Positions 1 through 11,126 of a stretch of 64,000 nucleotides of DNA are shown piece after piece. Each line of letters begins with the position of its first letter. The stretch's first letter is position 1. A model generated the notes under the pieces. It made no database searches. It was not told the origin of the DNA and worked only from the letters and a program-made list of their open reading frames with translations. The position numbers were made by a program, and so were the translations under genes. Where the stretch lies: the NCBI GenBank assembly GCA_004380135.1, contig QXCR01000045.1, positions 1 through 64,000 of the forward strand. Direction: 5' to 3'. Origin of the DNA: Stemphylium vesicarium. Taxonomy: Eukaryota > Ascomycota > Dothideomycetes > Pleosporales > Pleosporaceae.

Positions 1-9
1 AGAGGGTGA

Positions 10-25
10 GGGGGGGGGGGGGGGG
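10..25. repeat. poly-G tract
   Basis: An uninterrupted run of 16 G at the left edge of the window, upstream of the first gene. Homopolymers of this length are unstable and error-prone in sequencing, so the exact count is uncertain. Bases 26-491 hold no convincing gene and probably include the leader of the gene starting at 492. Confidence 0.8.
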
Positions 26-491
26 TCAGACGGAGAGCTTGGACACAGTCCGGTGCTGCCTTCTTTTCTTATCGCGGCGGTCGCGACTGCCCCCAGATTT
101 CGATAGCGGTAGCCCCGGCGGCAGGTACCAACGTCTAGCCGGCCCCTCCCTCGCCCTACCCAGTCGCAGTGCCGCAGCGCCGCAGCATCGTGAGTACTCT
201 CGTGCACTGCTCCGACTCTTCCAGCTCCAGCAAACCCTCGCCTCGTACACTTGGTGTCGCCCGCGCATGTGACCTGCTTTGCACCAAACAATTTGGCATC
301 CTCTGGCCAGTCATCGTGTCAAGAAAGTCAGTTTCCGGCGGCTGAAACGACGCAAGGAGCATCGTGCGTTCAGCGGTTGGGACACGGCCCAGAAAGACAC
401 GAGCACCAGACTACCCCCTGCGCTCTTTAGCCTCCTCTCCGAAGCCGACCAAGTCTTCGCGATAGACTATGTATATGCGCAGACCGCCGCC

Positions 492-1661
492 ATGACTGCC
501 GCAAATCCTTCCTCGCCGCCGCCAGCTGCGAATGAAGATCTGCAACACGACACCACCAATACCCATCCGAGCCCGATACCGCCCCGAAGCCCAAGACGGA
601 TGCCTTCTCCTCCTGCAAAACCCGTCACCAGCCTGCCTCACCCCGACACCACCGTAGCCATGGGTGAAAACAACACGCTTGCTCGCCAGCTGAGCAACTC
701 GTCCGACGACGGCATGGCCTCGCGCAGGCCCTCTACACCGCGCTCGCAGACGGACCCCCAGCCAGACACGCTCACTTCTCTCTCCACCAGACCGCGGAAC
801 CGGTCGCCCTACTCACGCTCTCACCTTCGCACACGGAGCGGGTCTGCACTGCCAAGTGCACCTCCCATGACACGAGCCCACTCGCTGCCCACTGTTATGC
901 ACCCCATTGTCACCCATCCCACGGGCAACCTCATGCTTCCCCCGAGCCCAGTACCACTTGCCCGGCCTACGTCTCCCCTGCGATCACCCAAGCGTACCCG
1001 CAGCCCACGCGCCTTGGAGCCACGGCCACACACAGTAGGAGCCCCAGAGCGCTACGGTTCTGGCATTCGCCCAGCCTCCATCGGTTCCTTCGATGGTGCA
1101 CCGAGCGTGTGCGATATATCCGAGGATGCAGAGCTGGAGCTCACACCCCGAGTCGGCGGCACTACCGTGTCGAGCCTATACAGCAGCACCGGCTCGCTTT
1201 CCAGGCGGCGTCGACCAGCTTCACCCCTCTACCAAGTCACCATACCCTTTGGTGTGCCACCTACCAGCAACCCTTCTACCAGCACACCCACCTCGACAGC
1301 CTCCTCGCCTCTCCTCGCTCCAGCCAGGTTTAACGAAAACTATCCCGCCTCACTCGCGTCTTCATCCGTGCCCTCTACTCCTACATCAATGCGCTCCCGC
1401 AGTCCTTCTATCTCGTCTCTCGAAACCATCGAAGACAGCCCGGATGCCGAAGAAGAAGCGATAGAGGCGGACCGTATCATGAGGCTCAAGGCTGCCGCCG
1501 ATCGTGAGGATGGTGGCGATGGCAGGAGATCCAGCTTGGACGCTCCCGAGGGGCGCGGTCGCAGTATGGGTTTCGGCAAGCGAGACTCCAGGAAGAGATG
1601 GAGTGTCTGCGGAGCTGAACGACGAGGAGACCTGGACCTCGAGACGATCTGGGAAGATTGA
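492..1661 (+). CDS. Ser/Pro/Thr-rich hypothetical protein
   Basis: Single-exon reading frame of 389 residues, dominated by Ser, Pro, Thr and Arg, with many SP/TP dipeptides (possible proline-directed phosphorylation sites) and an acidic C-terminus ending in ETIWED. I see no signal peptide, membrane segment or catalytic motif, so it is probably an intrinsically disordered cytoplasmic or nuclear protein. The frame is open upstream to an ATG at 279, but that extension is basic and unlike the rest; I prefer the ATG at 492, just before the low-complexity region. The long open frame and sustained amino-acid bias support coding, but no family is recognised. Function unknown. Confidence 0.6.
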   Translation: MTAANPSSPPPAANEDLQHDTTNTHPSPIPPRSPRRMPSPPAKPVTSLPHPDTTVAMGENNTLARQLSNSSDDGMASRRPSTPRSQTDPQPDTLTSLSTRPRNRSPYSRSHLRTRSGSALPSAPPMTRAHSLPTVMHPIVTHPTGNLMLPPSPVPLARPTSPLRSPKRTRSPRALEPRPHTVGAPERYGSGIRPASIGSFDGAPSVCDISEDAELELTPRVGGTTVSSLYSSTGSLSRRRRPASPLYQVTIPFGVPPTSNPSTSTPTSTASSPLLAPARFNENYPASLASSSVPSTPTSMRSRSPSISSLETIEDSPDAEEEAIEADRIMRLKAAADREDGGDGRRSSLDAPEGRGRSMGFGKRDSRKRWSVCGAERRGDLDLETIWED

Positions 1662-2329
1662 TCACCACAACGGCTTATGCAGGGGCCTGACCGGCGTTAT
1701 TGCGAGCATCATTGCATTTTCAAAGCACTCATTTACCAGCGCCTGGAGTTTTGGAGTTTGTTTAACGAGTCTTTTCCATGCTTCATTGGCACTGGACAGA
1801 TCTGCGCTTTTTGTTTTTTGTTTTTCACATCACGATTGTCCAATATCCCACGAGACTCGTCTGAAGGAAACGCGGGTTGCACATTTGGTTTCACGCATAT
1901 ATGGTATGATACATTCCCACGAGGCGACACATCGTCAGCAGCATGATACCCTCCAACATGGGAGCTCTGGTTTTGCACGGTAGCAATCGAGGCTGTCCGT
2001 CGATTCGGCTTACACATGATTCGGCTTTTCAATAAAACATTTGATCGAAACCTTTGACACCCGTACATGCTTGCACGTGACGACAGGATTCTGCGGGGCG
2101 AATTGCCGTTTTTGCGCACTACTTCCATTTCGGGAAATTGTAACAGTCCGCCAATGACATCACATCCCGTCAACGTTTCTAGTGGGGTCCTACGCGACTG
2201 CCCCTCGAACACGAAAGCGCCAACAGAAAAGTCTAGAGAGCTGACATATCAATCGAACCTCCTATATATCCTTGTGCTCTCAGTTGAGTCTTTTCTCATT
2301 CACTTAACATCAACTTCACAGCCGTCAAA
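1662..2329. other. intergenic region
   Basis: No gene seen. It should contain the 3' end of the Ser/Pro-rich gene and the promoter and leader of the oxidoreductase gene. Confidence 0.6.
2263..2269 (+). promoter_or_regulatory. TATA-like box of the oxidoreductase gene
   Basis: TATATAT lies 61 bases upstream of the ATG at 2330, followed by a pyrimidine-rich stretch and then CAAAATG at the start codon, a good fungal start context. Confidence 0.45.
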
Positions 2330-3328
2330 ATGATTAACCTTGGAATAATCGGAACCAACTGGATCACGCACTCGTTCGTCGAGGCCGCCCACGCAACAGG
2401 CAAATACAGCCTCACAGCCGTCTACTCACGCAAGGACGAGACGGCAAAGGAGTTTGCATCTAAATATGGCGACAAGCAAATCACCACCTACACGGACCTA
2501 GCCGCGCTAGCAAGCAGCGACAAGACCGACACCATCTACATTGCAAGCCCCAACATCCTGCACTACGAGCAAGCCAAGCAGTTCCTGTCCGCGGGGAAAC
2601 ACGTCATCCTCGAGAAGCCCAGCTGCAGCACCGTCTCTGAACTCGACGATCTCTTCGCGCTGGCAAAAGAAAAGAAGGTCATCCTAGTCGAGGCGTTCCG
2701 CCACATCCAAGAAGCAAATTTCAAGCTGCTGAAACAAAAGATTGCCGATCTGGGTCCGCTTTACGGCGCGTCCATCACGTTTGCGCAGTACAGCAGCCGA
2801 TACGAGAAGGTGCTGCAAGGCGAGGTGCCCAATATTTTCAACCTCGAGATGGGCGGCGGTGCGCTCGTTGATCTCGGTGTCTACTGTGTGGCCGCTGCTG
2901 TTGACCTGTTCGGCGCACCCGTCGACAGCCAGTACTGGCCTGTGAAGATTGCGACGGGCGCCGACGGCGGTGGCCGCCTCATCCTGACTTACCCGAATTT
3001 CACGGTGCATCTCTGCCACTCCAAGGTTTACAACTCGGATGCGCCGTCGGAAATCTACGGAGAGAAGGGAACGCTTATCGTGCCCACCATCACAGATATC
3101 GACAAGGTTACTTTCTGGGACCCCAAGAAGAAGACGAGGGAGGATGTCGCTGGTATCAAGACACCTGAGAAGCTCAATCTGATCGAAGAGGCGAGGGAGT
3201 TTGCGAGATGCATCGAGGAGAGGGATGAGGTTGTGCTCGGCAAGTTGGAGAAACATTCTAGGGATACGCTGGCGATTATGCAGAAGGTCAGGCATGACAA
3301 TGGCCTTGTGTTTCCTGGCGGCAAGTAA
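2330..3328 (+). CDS. Gfo/Idh/MocA family NAD(P)-dependent oxidoreductase
   Basis: Intronless 332-residue protein of the usual length for the family. The N-terminus (LGIIGTNWI) is a GxxGxxx dinucleotide-binding turn of a Rossmann fold, and residues 95-97 are EKP, the family signature whose Lys (K96) takes part in catalysis. The C-terminal half has the alpha/beta fold typical of GFO_IDH_MocA_C, with a Gly-rich MGGGALVDLGVY segment. Family members oxidise or reduce sugars, inositols or trans-dihydrodiols with NAD(P); the substrate cannot be told from sequence. There is no signal peptide, so it is probably cytosolic. The gene stands alone, with no sugar-pathway partner beside it. Confidence 0.9.
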   Translation: MINLGIIGTNWITHSFVEAAHATGKYSLTAVYSRKDETAKEFASKYGDKQITTYTDLAALASSDKTDTIYIASPNILHYEQAKQFLSAGKHVILEKPSCSTVSELDDLFALAKEKKVILVEAFRHIQEANFKLLKQKIADLGPLYGASITFAQYSSRYEKVLQGEVPNIFNLEMGGGALVDLGVYCVAAAVDLFGAPVDSQYWPVKIATGADGGGRLILTYPNFTVHLCHSKVYNSDAPSEIYGEKGTLIVPTITDIDKVTFWDPKKKTREDVAGIKTPEKLNLIEEAREFARCIEERDEVVLGKLEKHSRDTLAIMQKVRHDNGLVFPGGK

Positions 3329-6300
3329 AGCGGTGTCAATACAGTAGAGCAAGAATGCACACCTGGCACTTTGTGATCAGTTATTCTGATGGGAAGATGT
3401 GATGGTCCAATGATGTGTAGATTGTTACTACTACTAATACTAGTTGAACTCAATAAAAAAAATTGCGAAAGAGACATGATGTCACACATGTCCATCCATG
3501 GTATCAATCCCCCCCGCCTTTCCCTTTCCATCCCTCGGCCATCGTGATCCTCTCTCGGATCACCAAATCCCCAATCAATCCTCCAACTGAATCGGCCCGT
3601 TGATCGAAAATATCGGGCCCAGCCCATGTCGTTCCCCCAAACCACCCTCCAGAAAGAAATCGGTAGGAACGGTACTGCGTCTTCTCTTCCTCCACAGCCA
3701 ACCTGTTCCTCCAAAAAGAAGCGAAGAAGAAAAGAAAAACGTGTTTGTAGCATAGTAGCTACTGGTATATCGTCATCGTTTGCACTCCTCCCCTGTCTTG
3801 CCCTGCCTTTCCCCCGTCTCAGCGCATTCGAATCGGTGCGCGCGCTTTTGTGTTGATGATGTTGATGGTAGTGATGGAAATGAGAAAGGTTGATTCCTCT
3901 TCTCCTCCGCCCATAGTCCTTCCTCGCCTTCTATGACGAAGGGATTGGTGGGAGGGGACGTGTTGGTGGGGGACCGGGGCAGGGAGGAAGCGAGGTCCAT
4001 GGTCGTGGGGCCATTTTGATGGAGATGGTTGTTTGTTGTTCTTGGTGGTGGTGATGTAATGTAACGTGATGAACGTTACTCGCTAGTGTTTGGGTGGTGA
4101 CGATCGAAGACTTTCGATGGTGTGGCTGTGTATGAAGCTGTGTACGCTGAAGAGTATCGCAGAAGCTTGATCAAGGTCGAAGACGATGGTACTTGTAGAA
4201 GAGATGGAGAGTTGTTGATGATGAGCCTGTTGAGTGTGTGTCCTATGCAAAGAACGCGGGCTCGTTGTGCTTCAAGTATTCTTTGGGAAATAACGCTTGA
4301 TGCACCCCTTATGCACAAGGAGACAAAAGAAATCAGCTCACCATGCATGGCAAAACACCCCGGCCCCTTGAAAATCCTCCTCCCAGTGACTCCTCATCCA
4401 CACCCCCTCATGCACGTAACTCAGGGTAAGCCCACACCCCAAACGAACATGCGTAAAAGGAAACCCGTCCCAGCCAAAGCCGTAATCTTTGCTAGTCTGC
4501 AAGGTACGCTAGGCAATCCTTGATCCACATCAAGCCACCGCACACGGCCTACTAGTGCTCGGGATCGACAGCTAAACCCCCTTTGCACTATTCTCGTCTT
4601 TCTTTTTCTTCTCATCATGGCGGACGGTAGAGAGGGGGAGAAAAGAAATGGCATGAGCCCCACCCATATCGTAGCGTGAACTCAATCCTCACCAGGAAAA
4701 AGCAACATGGGGCTATCCAAGCTGGCAGGCTGCTGCCTTCCGCGCTCGCCAAAAGATAGGCGTTTCTTCGAAGCGAGGCTAGATTGGGATCCTGGGAAGT
4801 CTGGATCAGGTGCTGGAGTAGTAGAACGAGCGGCCGTACGATGGTGGCGACACTTGGGCGGGTGACTGGCTTTGTTGAAAAGTCTCGGTACAATCAAGTA
4901 TCTCACGCAGCGCGGCGTTTCCGTCATGCGATATAACGACCATGACCAGGGAATCTGGTGAGGTCGTGGAGATCATTGCTGCGCACAGTGGCGATCAAGA
5001 TTATCTGATAAACTGATTATTGATGTGATCGTATCCGCCTTGAAAAGCTTGGCCTCACCTGCAGTGGGTATTCTTTTGCGCAACGTGCTCGCCACACCCA
5101 CTTGCTGCGCCATTACCGTCCGCTTCAGGCAGCCCCAAGCCACGTTATCTCACGTTTCGGTGAGTATCATACGATCAATGAAGCTAATGCATTGTATCGT
5201 CTCAGCTTAAACCTCATTCCTGGGACGCCGTACCTTCCTCACAGAGGTGGTCCCTGCGTGTCGGGTCTTGCGTGATGATGCGAACCCCAAAGCCCCCTCA
5301 TCGCTTAGGCAGGCTATGTCGATCTCCCTCCGCGGTCTGCTAAGCGAGTCTCTTCCTAGGGACGATCTATGATGTCGATGTACATTCAAGGTGTAGCAGG
5401 TCGACGGCAGCGTATTGGTGGCAGCAAGTACCCGGCCGCTAGGTGTACGTACCTCTTTGGACAGTAGTCTTATCTTGAGCGGTACCGCATCGCTTGAGCC
5501 GTCGCAGCGCGGCCTCAAAGCCAGCTTGGTGGATCTTTGTGCATATTATCCAAGCTTTTCGCAAACAGGCTGAAGAAAACGTGATGATGCCCTTAGCGTT
5601 TGGTCACGTCGGTGGTGTACCAGTAATGCGGACCAATGAGAAAAAGCAGGCTGCGGGATAACGGCCCCGTCACCAATTATATCTATCGCACTAGCGGCTA
5701 GAGAGAAACCATCGACCGCGGATCTGGGTATCTGACATCTGACGTGCCGAGCGAGCCTGATCCATTGTAGTAAGAAGCTGCCCACGTGCATTGGCCTTAC
5801 GGGTAGCGCTTACCCCCACAAGCCTAGCCACTGAAATGGCTTTGTTTCGAGTTGAAGTAGGTCCTACTTCTGGGGTACTCATCGGTCTCTCCGGTGGCTG
5901 AAATGGACTCGAGCCGAGTTGGCCATTGTGGAGTTGCCGAAGCGGCAGAGTGGAGATGGTCTCCCTCCTATCGTTGCCTAGCGTCGAGAACACTCTTACG
6001 TCGTTGAAACAAAACGGTCTGGCCTTGATGTAGTCCAAAATGGATCCCACGAAGTGTCTGTGGTGTTGGAACCTGTTGAAGACGTTTGTCCTGCTCCTGA
6101 GCTATGACGCCCGCATCCCGCAGCCCCGGTGGCGCTCGTGATACAATGGTCTACCAGGTTCGTAAGCCCAAAGTAGTGCACAGCACGCATTGATGGCTAT
6201 GGTGTATTCAATAAGTTCTCATATCTTGGTTTATCCGCTTGATCGCTTGTAGCAGACACTCATGCCGTCTGATAGTCCTAGAGCCTGTATGCTGGAACAG

Positions 6301-9300
6301 CTAGTTGATCACACTTATCACTGAGACAGCGTGAGTCGATCAATGAGCCATAAGCCAGTAAACCGATCGCAACCGACCAGGCTTCTGCACCAAAGCGTCT
6401 CTCGATCGAGTGACCCATATTATGTCAAACTTTTCAGTCGGTTGAGGCGTGCTGTTGATCCGACGGGCTAATGCACGTCGTTCATGTCGCAGCCGAACCG
6501 ACCGTACCGTTACCATAGTTCATGCAGTCGGGCCGTCCATAGAGGGCGCCTCCCCAGAAGCCGTGCTTGCCTTAACTGTCTGACCAGGCTGTGATTCGAG
6601 GAAGATATTCTGAGTGAATGACACTGCCTCCGCGGAAGCTGAAGCAAACTAGTGCTGCCGCAATTGTTATACTTTAGGGTCACTACAACCCCTGCATATC
6701 GAGATTGTCTCAAAGCCCCTCTCAAGAAACAATTAAGCGATAACGTTGAGCCTGGTCAGAGTTCACCAGCGGTGATTCGCAGTCCGAAGCTGATCGAAAG
6801 ACGGTTCGTTTTGGACATCTCATCTCACCACCTGGTAGCATTCGCTGGATGCAGTTGGATTCCCCGAGCTTGAAGTAGCATAGGCAGATTGAATTGATGT
6901 GGTCCCGCAATTTGCTGTCTCCTGTGTTCGAAAAATGTCTTGGACTTGATGTTGGGCCATGTAGAAGCTGACATAGGCCCGGGCGGCCTCCTCATGTAAC
7001 AAACTTTTCGTTTGACAAGTCTCTTGCATCCCGCGGCACCGTGTTCCGCGGAAGTCATTTACCCATGGAACGCTTGCTTTGAATAAACTTCTCAAGTCTA
7101 CGCTCGGGGATGTTGAAGCGCCCCGCAGATTATCAGCGAGGAAGCGAATGGATAGGCGAAGTCGCAATCGAGTCCATAGCGTCGACCACATCGATGCGAT
7201 CTTGAAGCCCGTGTCGAACACTAAACGATCCCTAACGGCAGATCGAAACTACATGTTGACGTGCTCGAAGACAGCGGAGCAAATTATGGCTGCTCATAGT
7301 GCCTCAGTCTCAGGCGGCTTCGGCTGTGGCGACAACCATCCAGCGTGTAATCTATGGAGGTATAGTGGATGTAGATGGGCTGTTCAATAGTCAGTACGAA
7401 CGATGCGTAAATAGCGTCATGTTTTGGCCCAGGAATCGTATTCGATGGAAACCTCTGGAGTTGCTAGCTCAACAGAGGGAGAGGGGTAGACAAGCTTACT
7501 AAGGTGTCTATGCACATCTCGGGGTGCGAGATGTGTTAACTCCATTCATATCTCCGTAAGCATGCAGAAAACCCCGCGTCCTCGTTGTTCAGATGAAGGT
7601 GGCGCCGCGCGAGTTGGCAGATCCCTGGTAAGTAGATCTGACATGCAGCCATGGTTCTTTGGCGGCTACCTTCAGAGTCTTGAAAGCTGGTGATCTGCTG
7701 TGGAGATGCCATGATAGTGACAACGGGCCGCAACATCAACGCGCGGAGACAATGGCATAGAACGGAAAGTTACGTGCGGTACGTGGTGTGTTAGCTCTGC
7801 TCGTCAGCCGCATGAATAACTCTACTCCTAAAATATCTTCGGGAGATGAAACCGATACCGCTCACGTATGCCCCTGAAGACTTCATGCAGAATCTTGCCA
7901 CGAAAGTTACTTCTGTGAGATGGTCTCTTATTAATCTTCTCGCCATCACGGCGAGTGTGTACGCAACGGTTGCCAGCCAACTTTGACAGGAGAGGTCGAC
8001 GCTATCTATCCTGTCTGTTGATACTTCTCAAATAAAGGCCATGGCCTGTGGAAGATCCAGAATTGTAAATGTGATGATTGTGGTGATCGGCCATCTATGC
8101 CGTTGGGCGATTTCGTTCCATGGTACTCGCAACTCCGGCTCGGAGCAACGACCACGTTGCGTTAGACATTTCCAGGTCACGGTAATGTGGGGGAGCCAGC
8201 CCCACGCGCCCAAATGCCGTGCTTGCTGCTTGGGCTTGATTGGAAGAGCGGCATGCGGGGTGAAAATTGCGCGAACTCGATGGCATGCGCCACGCGACGC
8301 TGAGAAACCTTTGTCTCGCCCCCCTAGATTAATCACTTTTCGCACCGTGGTACGAAGCACTATCAACGCGAAATGGGGCTAGTACTTCTGCTGCAAGAGG
8401 GGCGCAGTCTCGATAATCAACCGCGTGGTTCTCTAGAGATGGCACTCAACGGACTGGCAGGCCTGAAAGAACGATGGATGTAGTGACGTCAGCAGGCTCG
8501 GTGGTTGTACTCGTGATGCGAAAGCCTTGTCGGTGCTGTTCCAACAGAGAGTGCCAAAGCCCACTGATCGGGCAGATTTTCAGGATCTGGTGCGAGGTCG
8601 TCGTGCGCTGAGGCGCGGGAAGACGTCTCCAGGGCTGGTCGGAGAGGAACGTGGCTGCGAGGTTGGAGTGCACTAGGCTGTTTTCGAATAGTGGGTAACT
8701 TTCGACGGTCCTCATCGACTACAGCCGGCAGCAGCGACATCCGTGTTTGCAGATGGCATTGAAACCTTCAACCTCTGTCAGAAGCCACGGCTTGTTGGCT
8801 GACAAAATCATCACGGCGATTCACAAGGCACGCTCGTAGGTCACAATAGCGGCGATTATGAACGCTGTAACGCGTCTCTCGTCACCACGCGTACAATTGA
8901 GAAGCCCAGTATTATGCTCCTTAACTCACCAGCCCGTTCTCAGCACCCCGGTTGGAAACAATTCGCTCGTTTACTAATACCAGAGGGTGATTGTATGCTT
9001 AGGCTATGGCGTTGAACATGGCTGGTACCTACGCGCCTCAAAGACTCACCATCCCGTTGTAGTACACTCCTAGAGCGTGCGTTTAAAGATGAATTCTCAA
9101 AGAACCCCAGCGAAAGCCTCTATATGCACGACAAACTAGTTTCAGTCATCTCAACTACGGGTTGAGGCCGAACGATGACACGCGAGGCGACATGGGAGCA
9201 AGCGCCGGGCCTTGAACGATAATAGAGACATCAAGCCACACGATTTCCGCTCTGACCAGGTCCGCCCGTTTACTCCATCCACGACCGTTTTCCCAGTCTA

Positions 9301-9549
9301 GTGCGAACTCTCATTCACTCAGGCCCTCCGAGGCCATTGAGAAACAAAGACACTCGATATCATCATCTGCTAGCGCTCCACACTCCACTGCCTGGATACC
9401 TGCCATACGGGCACCCACTGCACAAGTTCGCCACGTCTATCTTCTCCCGTAATTTCTATAAAGCTCACTCTTCTGAGCGTGTTCAGGATCATCATCAGCT
9501 GCTCAGTCTTCTACTCAGCAGTTACTTCTCTAGCTACCAATCTCTCACT
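3329..9549. other. 6.2-kb stretch with no recognisable gene
   Basis: Only short, scattered reading frames occur on both strands, with no protein-like composition, no splice-consistent exon chain and no transposase or reverse-transcriptase motif that I can recognise. Base composition is not obviously extreme. The first kilobase probably includes the 3' region of the oxidoreductase gene, and the last few hundred bases the promoter of the WSC gene. The remainder could be old degraded repeat or noncoding RNA; I see nothing that decides. Confidence 0.55.
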
Positions 9550-11126
9550 ATGCTTTACAATAACGTTTTCCTCGCCCTTGAGTTGGCTACTTTCGTAGAT
9601 GCCTTCTTTCGCATGTCATGCCCTGGACGCAATGTTCGGGAGCGGCTCGATCCAATCGTCAGCCCTGGTGTTGTCTCTGGCCATGTGCACACAATTTCTG
9701 GAGGCGCTGGCTTCAAAGCATCCATGACATACGGCGATACCCAAGCGTCCAAATGCTCATCGTGCACAATCAAGGTAAGATACCCTCATTTCTCTTATAA
9801 TCACAAGACTGACCTTCACTACAGGAGGATATGTCGAACTACTGGACTCCTCAGCTGTATGTCAAATATAAGGACGGATCAGGCTTTGCTCCAGTTCCTG
9901 TTATGGGTGACCCTGACGACACCAACGGTGGAATGACTGTCTACTACCTCCAACGTCGCGGCGACAATCAGACAGAGAAGCTGCATGCATTCCCAGAGGG
10001 CTTTCGAATGGTCGCCGGTGATCCGTTCACTCGCTCTTACGACGGTAGTCTCGCCGCTCAAGGCATCTCCTTCAACTGCCTCGGCGCGAACACACCAGAG
10101 ACCAATGGTATGCCAAACATCCCGTGCCCGGGAGGGCTACGCGCCCAAGTCTATTTCCCCCAATGCTGGGACGGCAAGAACCTCGACTCGGCTAATCACA
10201 AAAGTCACATGAGCTATCCCGAGGGTAACGTGTACAATGGGGGTAATTGCCCATCCTCTCATCCCGTCCACACTGTATCCATCTTCTTCGAGCTTCTGTA
10301 CGACACTGCGCGCTTCAACGATCAATGGGTCGATGGCAAGAACCCATTTGTTTTCGCCCAGGGAGACGCGACCGGCTATGGCTTCCATGGTGATTTCTTC
10401 AATGGTTGGGATGTAGACGTCCTCCAGAACGCAATCGACATTTGCACGGACGACTCTGGTCAAGTTGAGAAATGTCCTGCCGTTACCATGTTCACCGATC
10501 AGGAATGCAACGACTGTAAGTTGCCGACTTCAGTCAACGAGCAAGTGAGCGGAAAACTCGCCACTCTTCCTGGCTGCAACCCAGTCACCTATGGTCCCCA
10601 GCGCGCAACTGCGAGTACCTGCTCCGGTACTACCCCTCCCCTAGGCGGCGGCCCCGCCAACTACGTCGACCTGACCCAAGTCCAACACTGGGAATATGTC
10701 GGATGCGGCACAGACAGTGTGACTGACCGCGCCATGAACGGGACATGGACTTACAACGACTACATGACGGTAGAAATCTGTGTCGATTACTGCAACGCCC
10801 GAGGCTTCTCATACGCAGCACCCGAAAACGGCAACGAATGCTTCTGCAGCAACAGCCTCAACCCAAAGTACGCGCCCAAAGAGGGCATCATGGGGTCCTG
10901 CTCCAAGCCATGCGTCGGCAACTACCGTCAAATCTGCGGAAACGCAAACGCCATGAGCATCTACCACAAGTGCTCTGCCACGTCATGCAAGAACAACAAC
11001 ATTGGCGGGACGGCTCCAGCGGAGAGTCAGGCTGTGGTTCCCCGATACATCAGCCCGTCCGCATCCACCATGGCTACTGTGGTCGTTGCAGCATCTTCGG
11101 CAGCGACTCCGCCTCCGCGAGTCTAA
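9550..11126 (+). CDS. secreted DUF1996 and WSC domain protein
   Basis: Two exons, 9550-9774 and 9825-11126, give 508 residues; the intron has GTAAGA, a GACTGAC branch point and ACAG. A short hydrophobic N-terminus (LALELATFVDAFF) acts as a likely signal peptide and is followed at once by the DUF1996 hallmark (RMSCPG, DPIVSPG, SGHVHTISGG). DUF1996 runs to about residue 320. A WSC domain follows at about 363-455, with its regular Cys spacing and FCSNSL and CGNANAMSIY segments. WSC domains are carbohydrate-binding modules of fungal surface and secreted proteins. The C-terminus is Ser/Ala/Thr-rich without a clear GPI signal. It probably acts in the wall or outside the cell; the activity of DUF1996 is unknown. 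Confidence 0.9.
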
